Shown: positions 17,640-26,463, counted from the first letter of the stretch. The stretch: DNA of 64,000 nt from Verrucomicrobiota bacterium (GCA_016931415.1 JAFGEW010000132.1:62001-126000), one strand, 5' to 3'. A program made the numbers and translations. The notes: a model not told the origin generated them from the letters alone.

Positions 17640-18040
17640 CTCTGCTCTCCGAGCTTCAGCACTTCAAAAGGTCGGTTTCCGACGAGCACGCCGTCACACA
17701 GGAACTGGAACTCGTAGAGACCCGGCTCGGGAAACGTGATGCCGCGGATGTTGAATCCGAGCTCCACCACTGCGTTCGGACTCTGAAACTCGACTGGCCC
17801 TTCGACCTCAAGGATCGGGTTGCCTTCGGACGACTTGACGCACTGCAACTGCGCCTGGCAGCGGCCGCGCCCCTCTGTAAGAGAGACGAATACAGAGAGG
17901 GCCGGATGTCTTACCGGAAACGTCTTCGCGTTGACGCGGTTGAAGATTCCGACAAGGGTCTTCTTCCCGGTCTCTCGATCCTCGATTATGCTGTCGCAGA
18001 TGATGAACGCCAGGTTCTGCGGCGAAAGAGCATCCGGCAT
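17636..18040 (-). CDS. DUF6941-like protein
   Basis: A 134-aa beta-rich protein beginning LAFIICDSIIEDRETGKKTL and continuing VGIFNRVNAKTFPV, the pattern of the DUF6941 family as I remember it (small proteins of unknown role, often annotated hypothetical). The second half repeats a beta-sandwich style (VVELGFNIRGITFPEPGLYE, then FQFLCDGVLVGNRPFEVLKL). It is the first gene of a three-gene overlapping operon ending in a MazF-like toxin. Confidence 0.6.
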   Translation of the reverse strand: MPDALSPQNLAFIICDSIIEDRETGKKTLVGIFNRVNAKTFPVRHPALSVFVSLTEGRGRCQAQLQCVKSSEGNPILEVEGPVEFQSPNAVVELGFNIRGITFPEPGLYEFQFLCDGVLVGNRPFEVLKLGEQR

Positions 18041-18126
18041 TCCGTCTTCCTTTCCTGGGGCACGAGTTCCGTCTCGGCTATCCCATACACCATTTGTGCC
18101 AGATTGTCCATCTCACGCGAGAGCCC

Positions 18127-19230
18127 TCAGGGCCGGCCATGCCCGCGCAAGCTACTGATGATGCGGAGGTTGGAGGCGGGGAACGTGTAGCGCGCAAAGT
18201 CGGTGGGGCGGGCCCAGGCGATACGTTGGGCATAGTGCGCGTGCGGGCGGCCGCGCGTGATGCGGCAGCGGTAGACGTGCAGGGTGACGTGGTAGTGGGT
18301 GTAAGTGTGATCAACCTCGCAGAGCTTCTCGCCTACTTCGACTTCGACGCCGAGCTCCTCGATCAGCTCGCGCCGGATGCAGGCGGCGATTGACTCGCGC
18401 GGCTCGCGCTTGCCGCCGGGGAACTCCCAGAGGCCGCCGAGGCGGTCGTCGTCGGGCCGCTGCTGGATGAGGTAGCGGCCACGCTCGCAGACGACGGCGA
18501 CGCCGATGTCGTGCTTGAGGATCTTCGGGCGCCTGATTCTGACGGGCAGCCTGTCTTGCCAACCGCGCGCCTGGGCGGTGCAGAGCGTCTTGATGGAACA
18601 GGCGCCGCACTTCGGGACGCGTGGCGTGCAGACGAGCGCGCCGTGCTCCATCATCGCCTGGTTGAAGTCGCGCGCCTCGCCGTCTGGGATGAGGGCTTCG
18701 CTCAGCGTCCAGAGCAGCCTGCGCGTCGCCGCTTTTGAGGGGTCGCGCCGGATAGCGAAGACGCGGCAGAGCACGCGGGCGACGTTGCCGTCGAGGATCG
18801 GCGCGCGCAGGTTGCAGGCGATGCTCAGCACGGCGCCAGCCGTGTAGCGTCCGAGTCCGGGTAGCGCGCGCAGGGCATCGAAGTCGCGCGGTACGCGGCC
18901 GCCGTGTTTTTCGACGATGAAGCGGGCGGCCCTGTGCAAGTTGCGGGCGCGCGTGTAATAGCCGAGGCCTTCCCAGTGCTTGAGCACGTCGTCGAGCGGT
19001 GCGGCGGCAAGCACCTTGATCGACGGGAAGCGGCGCATCCAGCGCTGGAAGTAGTCTTTGACGCGCTCGACCTGGGTCTGTTGGAGCATCATCTCGGCAA
19101 CGAGGACGCGGTAGGGCGTGATGCGGCGTCGCCACGGCAGGTCGCGCATGGTGGCGCGGAAATGCCTCAGCAGGCGGCGCCGGAAGATCGTCGCCTCGCG
19201 CGGATCGGGTTGTCCTCGAAGCTGTTTCAT
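18127..19230 (-). CDS. mutY: A/G-specific adenine DNA glycosylase MutY
   Basis: Removes adenine mispaired with 8-oxoguanine. The protein has 367 aa from the ATG at 19230. The HhH-GPD domain shows the catalytic Glu in AEMMLQQTQVERV, the hairpin loop LPGLGRYTAGAVLS and the catalytic Asp in ILDGNVARVL. The iron-sulfur loop CTPRVPKCGACSIKTLC has the C-x6-C-x2-C-x5-C spacing. From about residue 225 a NUDIX-like MutT domain (GLWEFPGGKREPRESIAA, RRELIEELGVEVEVGE) recognises 8-oxoG. It is divergent from the mod operon with a short shared upstream region. Confidence 0.96.
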   Translation of the reverse strand: MKQLRGQPDPREATIFRRRLLRHFRATMRDLPWRRRITPYRVLVAEMMLQQTQVERVKDYFQRWMRRFPSIKVLAAAPLDDVLKHWEGLGYYTRARNLHRAARFIVEKHGGRVPRDFDALRALPGLGRYTAGAVLSIACNLRAPILDGNVARVLCRVFAIRRDPSKAATRRLLWTLSEALIPDGEARDFNQAMMEHGALVCTPRVPKCGACSIKTLCTAQARGWQDRLPVRIRRPKILKHDIGVAVVCERGRYLIQQRPDDDRLGGLWEFPGGKREPRESIAACIRRELIEELGVEVEVGEKLCEVDHTYTHYHVTLHVYRCRITRGRPHAHYAQRIAWARPTDFARYTFPASNLRIISSLRGHGRP

Positions 19231-19314
19231 GGGTCTCACCCGGTCGTCCCGTTCGCGACATGCTAGGGGCCGGGGGCGCATCTGTCAAAGCGGGCTTTTC
19301 ACAGGAGAGGGGTT

Positions 19315-19342
19315 TTGACATGACAAGCGGGGCCCGTATAAT
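19315..19342 (+). promoter_or_regulatory. Consensus sigma70 promoter of the molybdate/tungstate transporter operon
   Basis: TTGACA at 19315-19320 and TATAAT at 19337-19342, separated by 16 bp: both hexamers match the consensus perfectly. Transcription would start near 19349, about 30 bp before the chosen start codon of the binding-protein gene, with GGGAGGAGAG between as the ribosome site. Confidence 0.8.
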
Positions 19343-19378
19343 GCGCCCATCGTTGTTGTGGGAGGAGAGACTGCGCCG

Positions 19379-20284
19379 ATGAAAGCCGCCGTGATCATCG
19401 TGGCCGTGCTGCTTGTCGTCAGCGCTGCGGGCATCATCGTTCTCGAGCTGCTTGTGTCGTCGGACTACGATGCGTCGAAGGAGCCGGTCGTCGTGCTCGC
19501 GGTGTGGGACGTCAAGCCTGCGCTCGACGAGATCATCGGTCGTTATGAGGCGCAGACCGGGCGGCGCGTCGAGGTGCGGTTCGGCTCATCGAGGGAGCTG
19601 CTCGCGCGGCTCAAGCTCGACGGCCGGGGCGACGTGTTGATCTGCTCCTCGGTCGTCGCGCGCGCGCGGGCCTCGAACGAGGGGCTCATCACCAGATGGG
19701 CGCCGGGCGCACTCGCCTACCTTGTTCCCGCCATCATCACGCGGTTTGACTGTCCCGTTGAGGTTACGGGCCTGGACACCCTCGTCGCCGAGGGCCTCTC
19801 GCTCGTCATCGCCGATCCCGAGCAGGAACCGATGGGCCGCTTCGCTGCCCACATGCTCGAGGAGGCGGGCCTCGGAAAGGACGCACGCGCTCTCATCGCC
19901 CTGACGCCGGCGGATGCGCCGACGGTTGTCGAGCTCGTGTCGCTTGGCAGGGTGGACGCGGCGATCGCCTGGGGCGCCATGCAGCAGTGGGACCCGGAGT
20001 TTCTACGCGTCCTGAAGGTCGAGCGCAGTGTGACGGGCGTTGCAGCCGTGCGGGTCGCGGTGACGACGTTTGCGCGAGACACGGCCGCCGCCGACGAGTT
20101 GGTTGCCGTGCTCCGCTCGGCCGAGTCGCAGGAGGTGTTCCGTAAGTGGCAGTACGCCGCCACGCTCGACGAGGCGGCCAAGGCGGCACCGCGCGTGAGT
20201 CGCGCGGGCCTCGGCAAAGAGCCCGACGTGCCGGAGCGCTGGCGCGGACAGACCGAAAACACTGATCCAGGAGAGACGCCATGA
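19379..20284 (+). CDS. Molybdate/tungstate-type ABC transporter substrate-binding protein (ModA-like)
   Basis: Periplasmic oxyanion-binding protein of 301 aa. The ATG at 19379 is preceded by GGGAGGAGAG; a GTG at 19358 would overlap that site. An uncleaved-looking N-terminal hydrophobic segment (residues 2-23, no lipobox Cys) suggests membrane tethering. The mature part follows ModA: VKPALDEIIGRYEAQTGRRV, the anion loop FGSSRELLARL, and DVLICSSVVARARASNEGLI. Permease and ATPase genes follow, the first with an ATGA overlap. Whether it binds molybdate, tungstate or another oxyanion cannot be decided from sequence. Confidence 0.8.
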   Translation: MKAAVIIVAVLLVVSAAGIIVLELLVSSDYDASKEPVVVLAVWDVKPALDEIIGRYEAQTGRRVEVRFGSSRELLARLKLDGRGDVLICSSVVARARASNEGLITRWAPGALAYLVPAIITRFDCPVEVTGLDTLVAEGLSLVIADPEQEPMGRFAAHMLEEAGLGKDARALIALTPADAPTVVELVSLGRVDAAIAWGAMQQWDPEFLRVLKVERSVTGVAAVRVAVTTFARDTAAADELVAVLRSAESQEVFRKWQYAATLDEAAKAAPRVSRAGLGKEPDVPERWRGQTENTDPGETP

Positions 20285-21111
20285 GTGACGTGCTCGGCCA
20301 GCCCGTGTTGCGGCGCCGCCGCATGGACGTGTTCCGCGTCCTGGCGGCATTGGCGGGCCTCGTCGTCATCGCCTACATCGTGCTGCTTGTCGTCGTCGAC
20401 ACGACGCTGCTCGGCCCGAACACGCTCGGCGAGCTGCTCTCGACCGAGCGGACACTGCGCTCGATTCTGCTCAGCCTTGCGGTGGCGCTTGTGGCGTCGG
20501 CGATGGCGATGGTCGTCGGCATTCCGGCTGCGTACGCGCTGTCGCGGCTGCGGCTGCCGGGCCGGGCGGTGTTCGACACACTTGTGGACGTGCCGATCGC
20601 GCTCTCGCCGATTGCGCTGGGCGTGATTCTGCTCGCGATGTTCAGCACGGGGCCGGGCCGGTTCGTCGAGGACAACGCCGTGGCGTTCAGCTACGCGCTG
20701 CCGGGCATTCTGCTCGCACAGCTTACGGTTGTGTGCGCACTGACAATCCGGCTGCTCAAGACGGCGTTCGACGACGTGTCCCCGCGGCTCGAGACGATCG
20801 CGCGGACGCTCGGGAGCACGCGGTGGCGCGCGTTCCGGCGAGTGACGCTGCCACTCGCCCGGCGGGGCGTGTTCGCGGCGTTTGTCATCTCGTTTGCGCG
20901 GGCGTTCGGCGAGTTCGGCGCGACGACGATGATCGCGGGGGTGGCCCCGGGGCCGCGCGAGACGTTGCCGGCCGGCATCTACCTCAAGTTCATGACGCTC
21001 GAGGTGAGCCATGCGGCGGGCCTGATCGTGCTCGGGATGCTCGTCGCGTTCGTCGTCATTCTCGTGCTGCGGATGGCGACATCGGCCGACCTGAAGCGAG
21101 AGATCTGGTAG
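20281..21111 (+). CDS. Molybdate/tungstate-type ABC permease (ModB-like)
   Basis: A 276-aa inner-membrane permease of the CysTWA/ModB class with six hydrophobic helices. The ATPase-docking EAA loop reads ETIARTLGSTRWRAFRRVTL (about residues 171-190), followed by FARAFGEFGATTMIAGV, the ModB/CysU signature. It overlaps the binding-protein gene by 4 bp. Confidence 0.88.
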   Translation: MSDVLGQPVLRRRRMDVFRVLAALAGLVVIAYIVLLVVVDTTLLGPNTLGELLSTERTLRSILLSLAVALVASAMAMVVGIPAAYALSRLRLPGRAVFDTLVDVPIALSPIALGVILLAMFSTGPGRFVEDNAVAFSYALPGILLAQLTVVCALTIRLLKTAFDDVSPRLETIARTLGSTRWRAFRRVTLPLARRGVFAAFVISFARAFGEFGATTMIAGVAPGPRETLPAGIYLKFMTLEVSHAAGLIVLGMLVAFVVILVLRMATSADLKREIW

Positions 21112-21119
21112 GAGGCGCC

Positions 21120-22208
21120 ATGATCGAGCTGATCAGTCTGAGCGTCCGGTTCGGGCTCTACCACCTTCACGAGGTGACGGCGAGCATCGAGACGGGCGAG
21201 TACTTCGTAGTCACCGGGCCCGCGGGCGGCGGCAAGACCGTGCTGCTCGAGACCCTCATCGGCCTCCATAGACACTATCGCGGCCGCATTCTGCTCGACG
21301 GGACGAACATGCGCGGCGTGCCGGTCGAGGCGCGCTCGATCGCCTACGTGCCGCAGGACTACGGCATTTTCCCCCACCTCAGCGTGCAGGCAAACCTCGT
21401 CTATGGCGCGCGTGAGCGCGGCCTGGGGCGCGACGACGTGGCCAAGGAGCTCGACGAGCTGCTGGACCTTTTCGACCTGCGCACGGTGTTGACGCGAACA
21501 AAGGCGGTGGGGTTGAGCACCAGCGAGCAGCAGCGGATCGCCATCGCCCGGGCGCTGCTCTCGCGGCCCGCCGTCCTGGTGCTTGACGAGCCGATGGCGT
21601 TTCTCGACGCGCCCGTGCGGCGCGAGATGATGCTGCGGCTCAAACGGCTCAAAGAGACTTCGGGCGTGACGATCATCCACGCCACGCGCGATCTCGACGA
21701 GGCCCTCGCCCTCGGCACGCGAGTCGCCGTGTTGATCGAAGGGCGCGTTCAGCAGGTCACGCGTCCCGACGCGCGGCGGATACGGCCTGCCGACGCGACG
21801 GTGGCGCGTTGGATAGCCGGACGCAACGTCTTGCCGGCCACAGTGCGAAGTGCGGATGATGCGGCCGGCACGGCCTTGGTTACATGCGGCGAGGCGGAAC
21901 TGACGGCCGCGTACGGGGGCGGTAAGCTAAGCTCCGGAATGGCAGTGCTCGTGGGGTTCCGGGCGCAGGAGGCGTGGCTGCTTGGCACGGAAGAACCGCC
22001 CGAGGGCGCCAACATGCTCGAAGGCACGGTCGGGGCGCTGCTCAGCTACGGGAGCACGGACACGCTTGTGGCCAAGGTTGCCACACTTGGGCAGGAGGTT
22101 GAAGTCGCCGTGCCGCGCTTGGCGTCGGCGCAGCACCGTCTGGCCGACGGAGCACGTGTGCGGATTGCCGTGCCGCCTGGCGCGCTCTGGCTGGTCGAGC
22201 GCGACTAG
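21120..22208 (+). CDS. ABC ATPase with C-terminal TOBE-like domain (ModC/WtpC-like)
   Basis: Energises the ModA/ModB-like importer. The ATG at 21120 has GGAGG 4 nt upstream, giving 362 aa. Walker A is GPAGGGKTVL, the Q-loop is VPQDYGIFPHLSV, Walker B is VLVLDEPMAFLDAP and the switch His is in IIHATRDLDEALALG. The ABC signature is unusual: LSTSEQQRIAIARAL instead of LSGGEQQR. Residues ~300-360 (MLEGTVGALLSYGSTDTLVA) resemble a TOBE oxyanion-binding domain, which often provides feedback inhibition. The gene is convergent with and overlaps the next by 4 bp. Confidence 0.87.
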   Translation: MIELISLSVRFGLYHLHEVTASIETGEYFVVTGPAGGGKTVLLETLIGLHRHYRGRILLDGTNMRGVPVEARSIAYVPQDYGIFPHLSVQANLVYGARERGLGRDDVAKELDELLDLFDLRTVLTRTKAVGLSTSEQQRIAIARALLSRPAVLVLDEPMAFLDAPVRREMMLRLKRLKETSGVTIIHATRDLDEALALGTRVAVLIEGRVQQVTRPDARRIRPADATVARWIAGRNVLPATVRSADDAAGTALVTCGEAELTAAYGGGKLSSGMAVLVGFRAQEAWLLGTEEPPEGANMLEGTVGALLSYGSTDTLVAKVATLGQEVEVAVPRLASAQHRLADGARVRIAVPPGALWLVERD

Positions 22209-22816
22209 GTGGGTGTCGAGCCGTTGAGAAGCCTGCGGATCAGGGGCACGATCACGCTCGCGAAGAAGATCAGAACGACAAAGCCGTTGAACACGATGCC
22301 GATGATGGCGGGGATGTGATGCTCGCCCCGCATGTTGACGCCGACGATGCCCAGGGCCAGACCAAGAAACGCCACCCCTCCAACGATCCGGAACCACCAG
22401 GTCAGAAACGGCGTCTTGTCCCCGTACTGGCCCGCGTCGAGCAGCACCCATACGGCCAACAGCGCGACCGCGATCAGGCCGACCTTGAAGGAGAGCGATC
22501 CCCAGGGATTGAACGCGCCCTCTTCCATAACTACGGCCCGGACCTTCGGCCGGTCGATGGAGCGGGTTCTGTCGCCGGCCTTGCCGTTAGCCGCTCTGGT
22601 CTCAATCGCCTTGATACGCGACAGCTTTTGGTAGGCGTCCCGCGCGGCGTTGCGAACAGCGTCGTCGAGCTCGTTCTCGATGGCCCAGTGCAGGGCAGGC
22701 AGGGCGTGGTCCTTGTCGAGCGTGCTCAACTCCTCGATGGCGGCCAAGCGCACGCCGTTGTCGAGGTCGCCGAGTCGCACGATGAGCGCGTCAACGCGTG
22801 CCTTGATTTCCCCCAT
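22205..22816 (-). CDS. HEAT-repeat protein with C-terminal membrane helices
   Basis: A 203-aa protein starting at the ATG preceded by GGAGA (22816). Residues ~5-65 form HEAT-like helices (LDNGVRLAAIEELSTLDKDH, ALPALHWAIENELDDAVRNA). A charged linker leads to three or four hydrophobic segments from about residue 100 to the end (VGLIAVALLAVWVLL, IVGGVAFLGLALGIVGVNM, VVLIFFASVIVPLI). It looks like a membrane-anchored scaffold; partner unknown. The 3' end overlaps the convergent ATPase gene. Confidence 0.7.
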   Translation of the reverse strand: MGEIKARVDALIVRLGDLDNGVRLAAIEELSTLDKDHALPALHWAIENELDDAVRNAARDAYQKLSRIKAIETRAANGKAGDRTRSIDRPKVRAVVMEEGAFNPWGSLSFKVGLIAVALLAVWVLLDAGQYGDKTPFLTWWFRIVGGVAFLGLALGIVGVNMRGEHHIPAIIGIVFNGFVVLIFFASVIVPLIRRLLNGSTPT

Positions 22817-22990
22817 GACACAGATCTCCCGCGTCCAGATCCTCTCTGGCAACTGCTTACCCGGGCACAGTGTAGGGGGGCGGGCAGAGGGAGCGCAACC
22901 GAAAAGAGCCGCCGACGAGGCCGCCTCGAACGTTGCCCGGCGGATACCGCCCTGCTATGGTGTCGCCGTCACCTGACAGGCGAGGAGGCG

Positions 22991-23611
22991 ATGGAGCAGT
23001 CCCGAGCAACCCCGACGAAGGCAACGTGGCCTGCGCGGCTGGCGTTTGCGCTCTCGGCAGTGATGAGCCCCGTGTTTGTGGCGACGGCAGCGATGGCGCT
23101 GGCCGTCCTCAAGTTCACGTCGGGCGCTGCGGCGCTCTCGTCTCTCGTGGTGATGGTCGTCTTCGGCAGCGCGTTCGGGATGGCGCTGGCTTATGTGCGC
23201 GCGCGGCGCAAGGGACTGAGCGACCTGCATATCCACGAGCGGCGCGACCGGCCGGGCTTCTTCCTGCTCTGCATGGCGGCGGCGCTGGCCGGCGAAGCGG
23301 TGCTGGCGGTGATGCGATCACCCGTCGGGGTGCTTGTATTCATGGGCGCGTACGCGGCGTGCCTGGGCCTCATCGCTCTGACGACGCTGGCGACGAAGCC
23401 AAGCGTCCATTGTGCGACGATGACGGCGTTTGCGGGTGCGCTGCTCGTCGTTGAACCGATTGGGGTGCCGTTCGCGGCGGCGGGGCTTGTGGGACTGGTG
23501 TGGGCGCGCCTGCACCGCCGGCGGCACACGCTCGCCCAGTGCCTGTACGGGATCGCCATCGGCGTGGCGACGGTCGCGGGCGCCTACCTCGTCTGGCGCG
23601 CTCTCGGGTAG
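22991..23611 (+). CDS. PAP2-superfamily-like membrane protein
   Basis: A 206-aa polytopic protein preceded by a GAGGAGG ribosome site. Residues fitting a degenerate lipid-phosphatase motif are ERRDRP (C1-like), KPSVHCATMTAFAG (compare PSGH in C2) and ARLHRRRHTLAQCLYG (compare SR-x5-H in C3). About six hydrophobic helices surround them. The likely role is dephosphorylation of a lipid phosphate such as undecaprenyl pyrophosphate, which would suit the polysaccharide genes, but the motif is imperfect. The first in-frame codon far upstream (22316) only mirrors the opposite-strand gene. Confidence 0.6.
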   Translation: MEQSRATPTKATWPARLAFALSAVMSPVFVATAAMALAVLKFTSGAAALSSLVVMVVFGSAFGMALAYVRARRKGLSDLHIHERRDRPGFFLLCMAAALAGEAVLAVMRSPVGVLVFMGAYAACLGLIALTTLATKPSVHCATMTAFAGALLVVEPIGVPFAAAGLVGLVWARLHRRRHTLAQCLYGIAIGVATVAGAYLVWRALG

Positions 23612-23712
23612 TAAATGCGTGACGGTGCTCGCCGGCTCTGCTACGATGTCCGCCAGTCGGGATCTCTTGTGACACGGAAACCCCAGGCCATTCGAGCAAT
23701 AAGGAGAAGACC

Positions 23713-24774
23713 ATGGCCATTGTCAATACGGTGCGGATGTTCGAGGTCGCGCAGCGCGAGGCATTCGCCATCGGCGCGTTCAACGTCAACAACATGGAGT
23801 TGCTCCAGGGCATCATTTGGGCGGCCAAGGAGCAGCAGGCGCCGATCATCCTGCAGATCTCACGCGGTGCGCGCGAGTATGCCAACATGAAGTACCTGCG
23901 CGCGCTCATCGACGTGGCCGTCGAGGAAGCGCCCGAGGTGCCTATCGCCATCCACCTCGACCACGGCGACCTTAAGACCTGCATGACGTGCATCGATGAG
24001 GGCTACACGTCGGTCATGTACGACGGGTCGAAGCTGCCGCTTGCCGAGAACATCGCCACGACGAAGCAGGTCTGCGACTACGCGCACAGCAAGAAGCCGT
24101 ACATCAGCGTCGAAGCGGAGCTCGGGATGCTCGGCGGGATCGAGGAGGACGTGGTCGGCGTGGCCGAAGAGGACGTCATGAAGTTCCTCACCGATCCGAA
24201 CGAGGCCGAGCAATTCGTGCGCGAGACGAAGTGCGACTCGCTCGCCGTGGCGATCGGCACGAGCCATGGGGCGTACAAGTTCAAGCACACGCCGAAGCTC
24301 GCGTTCGACCGCATTGACGAGATCGCGGCCAAGATCCCGGGCACGCCGCTCGTGATGCACGGCTCGTCGTCGGTGCCGGCCGAGTTCGTCGCCGCGATCA
24401 ACAAGTACGCCGTGCTCGACCAGACCAACGCGGAGTTGTGCAGGACGGCCGGCGAGACGAACTGGGAGCAGATGCCCAAGACGATGGGTGTGCCCGAGGA
24501 GGCGATCGCTCGCGCGGCCAAGATGGCCGTGTGCAAGGTCAATATCGATACCGACCTGCGGTTGGCGCTCACGGCATCGATCCTCAAGGCCTGGGGCGAG
24601 TCGAACGACGCGCTGTGGAAGTGGACCGAGGCGGGCAGCAAAGGCAAACGCCCTGAGTTTCCGTTCGACCCCAGGAAGTACCTCGGCCCCGGCCGCGAGG
24701 CCGTGAAGGCGATCGTCGCCCGCAAGATGCAGGCCCTCGGTTGCGCGGGCAAGGCCAAGGCGGTGATGGGATAG
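23713..24774 (+). CDS. fba: Class II fructose-1,6-bisphosphate aldolase
   Basis: Zinc-dependent aldolase splitting fructose-1,6-bisphosphate in glycolysis or gluconeogenesis. The 353-aa protein starts after AAGGAGA. Motifs: AIGAFNVNNMELLQGIIWAA, catalytic/zinc segment PIAIHLDHGDLKTC, EAELGMLGGIEEDV, the second zinc site GTSHGAYKF, the phosphate loop VMHGSSSVPAEFV and CKVNIDTDLRLA. Complete and presumably functional. A CAGGAT-rich inverted repeat follows the stop. Confidence 0.96.
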   Translation: MAIVNTVRMFEVAQREAFAIGAFNVNNMELLQGIIWAAKEQQAPIILQISRGAREYANMKYLRALIDVAVEEAPEVPIAIHLDHGDLKTCMTCIDEGYTSVMYDGSKLPLAENIATTKQVCDYAHSKKPYISVEAELGMLGGIEEDVVGVAEEDVMKFLTDPNEAEQFVRETKCDSLAVAIGTSHGAYKFKHTPKLAFDRIDEIAAKIPGTPLVMHGSSSVPAEFVAAINKYAVLDQTNAELCRTAGETNWEQMPKTMGVPEEAIARAAKMAVCKVNIDTDLRLALTASILKAWGESNDALWKWTEAGSKGKRPEFPFDPRKYLGPGREAVKAIVARKMQALGCAGKAKAVMG

Positions 24775-24864
24775 AGAAAGGAATCTAGACAGGATCAGGA
24801 GGAGTCCTGTCAATCCTGTTGGTCCTGTCCAATGTCGTCTCCTGTTTGATCGGAAAGGCATCCT

Positions 24865-25278
24865 GTGGAACACGGGGACGTGACAGAGCAGATCATCGGT
24901 TGCGCGTATCGTGTGCACAACACCATGGGCTTCGGTTTCCTTGAGTCGGTGTACGAGAACTGCATGCTCGTCGAACTGCGCAAGACGGATCTTGAGGTCG
25001 AGCAGCAAGCGCCGATCAGGGTCAAGTACGACGACACGGTCGTCGGCGACTTCATGGCCGACCTTGTAGTAGAGGACTGCGTTGTCGTCGAGCTCAAGTC
25101 GGTGCGCCAGTTGGTGAAAGCGCATGAGGCGCAGCTCGTCAACTACCTCGTCGCAACGGGCAAGCCGGTGGGCTTGTTGATCAACTTCGGCGAGCGGGGA
25201 GTCGAAGTCCGCCGCAAGGTACGCGAGTTGCCCGAGGCGCACCGGAGGAAACCCGCGGAAGAGAAGAAGAATTCGTAG
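24865..25278 (+). CDS. GxxExxY family protein
   Basis: A 137-aa protein with the family motif GFGFLESVYENCMLVEL and nuclease-like strands VVGDFMADLVVEDCVVVELK (D...ELK, a PD-(D/E)XK-like pattern), then AHEAQLVNYLVATGKPVGLL and INFGERGVEVRR. Start is GTG at 24865 with AAAGG 6 nt upstream. Family members occur in many bacteria beside ACAGGAT-type repeats, as here; the function is unknown. Its last ~20 codons are duplicated 257 bp downstream. Confidence 0.9.
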   Translation: MEHGDVTEQIIGCAYRVHNTMGFGFLESVYENCMLVELRKTDLEVEQQAPIRVKYDDTVVGDFMADLVVEDCVVVELKSVRQLVKAHEAQLVNYLVATGKPVGLLINFGERGVEVRRKVRELPEAHRRKPAEEKKNS

Positions 25279-25727
25279 ACAGGATCGACAGGATTCACTG
25301 GATCGGGAGGAATCCTGACAATCCTGTAGATCCTGTTGATCCTGTCTGAATGTCCCCCCATTTCGTCCAGCGCGACGGCAAGCTCCGACCAGTTGAGCGT
25401 TTCGGCTTTAAACCAGAACTTGAAGCAGGCGAACGCAGCGGGCGGCAATACTGACGATCTCACGATCAGCTAAAGGTGCGCGAGTTGCCCGAGGCGCACC
25501 GGAAGAAACCCGCGGAAGAGAAGAAGAATTCGTAGACAGGATCGACAGGATGCACTGGATCGGGAGGAATCCTGACAATCCTGTCAATCCTGTTGATCCT
25601 GTCTGAATGTCCCCCATCTCGTCCAGCGCGACGGCAAGCTCCGACCAGTTGAGCGCTTCGGCTTCAAACCAGAACTTGAAGCAGGCGAACGCAGCGGGCA
25701 GCAACACTGACGATCTCACGATCAGCT
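25216..25727. repeat. 257-bp tandem duplication with CAGGAT-type short repeats
   Basis: Bases 25216-25471 and 25473-25727 are near-identical copies, differing by a few substitutions and a one-base length difference in a C run. Each copy contains the last ~20 codons of the GxxExxY gene, a block of GACAGGATnn/AATCCTGTnn repeats forming an inverted structure, and a region matching the sequence just before the ABC permease gene. The second gene tail has no start of its own. A related CAGGAT block lies at 24788-24830. Confidence 0.9.
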
Positions 25728-26463
25728 ACGCGATCCACTTCCGCCGGATGTTGCGCAAGCTCATGCCGAAGAGCACCACGCAGAACGCCCCCAGGAGGCC
25801 GAAGTTCAGCAGCAGTGCCATCCGCCCCGCCTGGCGAATCGAGCCATGCAGCACGTCGGCCCCGTAAGTCAGCGGCAGCACATACGACAGCGGCCGCAGC
25901 CAGACCGGCAGTTGCTCGATGGGGAAGAACAGGCCACACAGGAACAGCATCGGAAAGCGGAAGAAGTTCGAAAAGGTCTGGGCTTCGAAAACCTCGCTGA
26001 CCGAGACGGCAATGAACAGGCCCAGGAACGTCGAGCTGATCGCGATGAGTATGATGGCGGGAACGAGCGCCGCCCAGTTCACGCCAGAGAGGTCGGTCAG
26101 GAACGCCGCCATGATGACCGGTACGAACGCGTTGGCCACGCCGAAGAGGATCGCGCCGGCGGTCTTGGCCAGCATCAGCAGCTCCAGGGAGATGGGCGCC
26201 AGAAGCAGCCGTTCGAGCGAGCGGCCCTTTTTCTCGAACGTCACGGTAACAGACAGCAGGCTCGTCGTGCCGAAGAGCACCGACACGGCCATCACGCCCG
26301 GCAGCATCGCCGGGATGCTGTCCAGGCCCGCGCCGGAGCGGATAAAGAACATGCCCGTCCACGCTAGAGGAAAAATCAAGCCCCAACTGATGTTCGGCGG
26401 CTTGAGGTAGTAGGCTTGCATGTCCTTGGCCAGGATGTTCCAGAATGCGATCCACGCCTTCAT
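25726..26463 (-). CDS. ABC-2 type transporter permease
   Basis: A 245-aa membrane protein with six hydrophobic helices; MKAWIAFWNILAKDMQAYYL at the N terminus, TFEKKGRSLERLLLAPIS in the cytoplasmic loop and LPLTYGADVLHGSIRQAGRM near the end follow the ABC-2 drug/lipid exporter pattern. Its ATPase partner is almost certainly the gene at 28568-29602, although two unrelated genes lie between. Its start overlaps the stop of the methyltransferase gene upstream (ATGA), so translation is coupled to that gene. Confidence 0.9.
   Translation of the reverse strand: MKAWIAFWNILAKDMQAYYLKPPNISWGLIFPLAWTGMFFIRSGAGLDSIPAMLPGVMAVSVLFGTTSLLSVTVTFEKKGRSLERLLLAPISLELLMLAKTAGAILFGVANAFVPVIMAAFLTDLSGVNWAALVPAIILIAISSTFLGLFIAVSVSEVFEAQTFSNFFRFPMLFLCGLFFPIEQLPVWLRPLSYVLPLTYGADVLHGSIRQAGRMALLLNFGLLGAFCVVLFGMSLRNIRRKWIA

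Noticed and set aside
22316-22990. Extended N terminus of the PAP2-like protein
   Set aside because: Mirrors the opposite HEAT-repeat gene and lacks its own ribosome site; GAGGAGG precedes the ATG at 22991.
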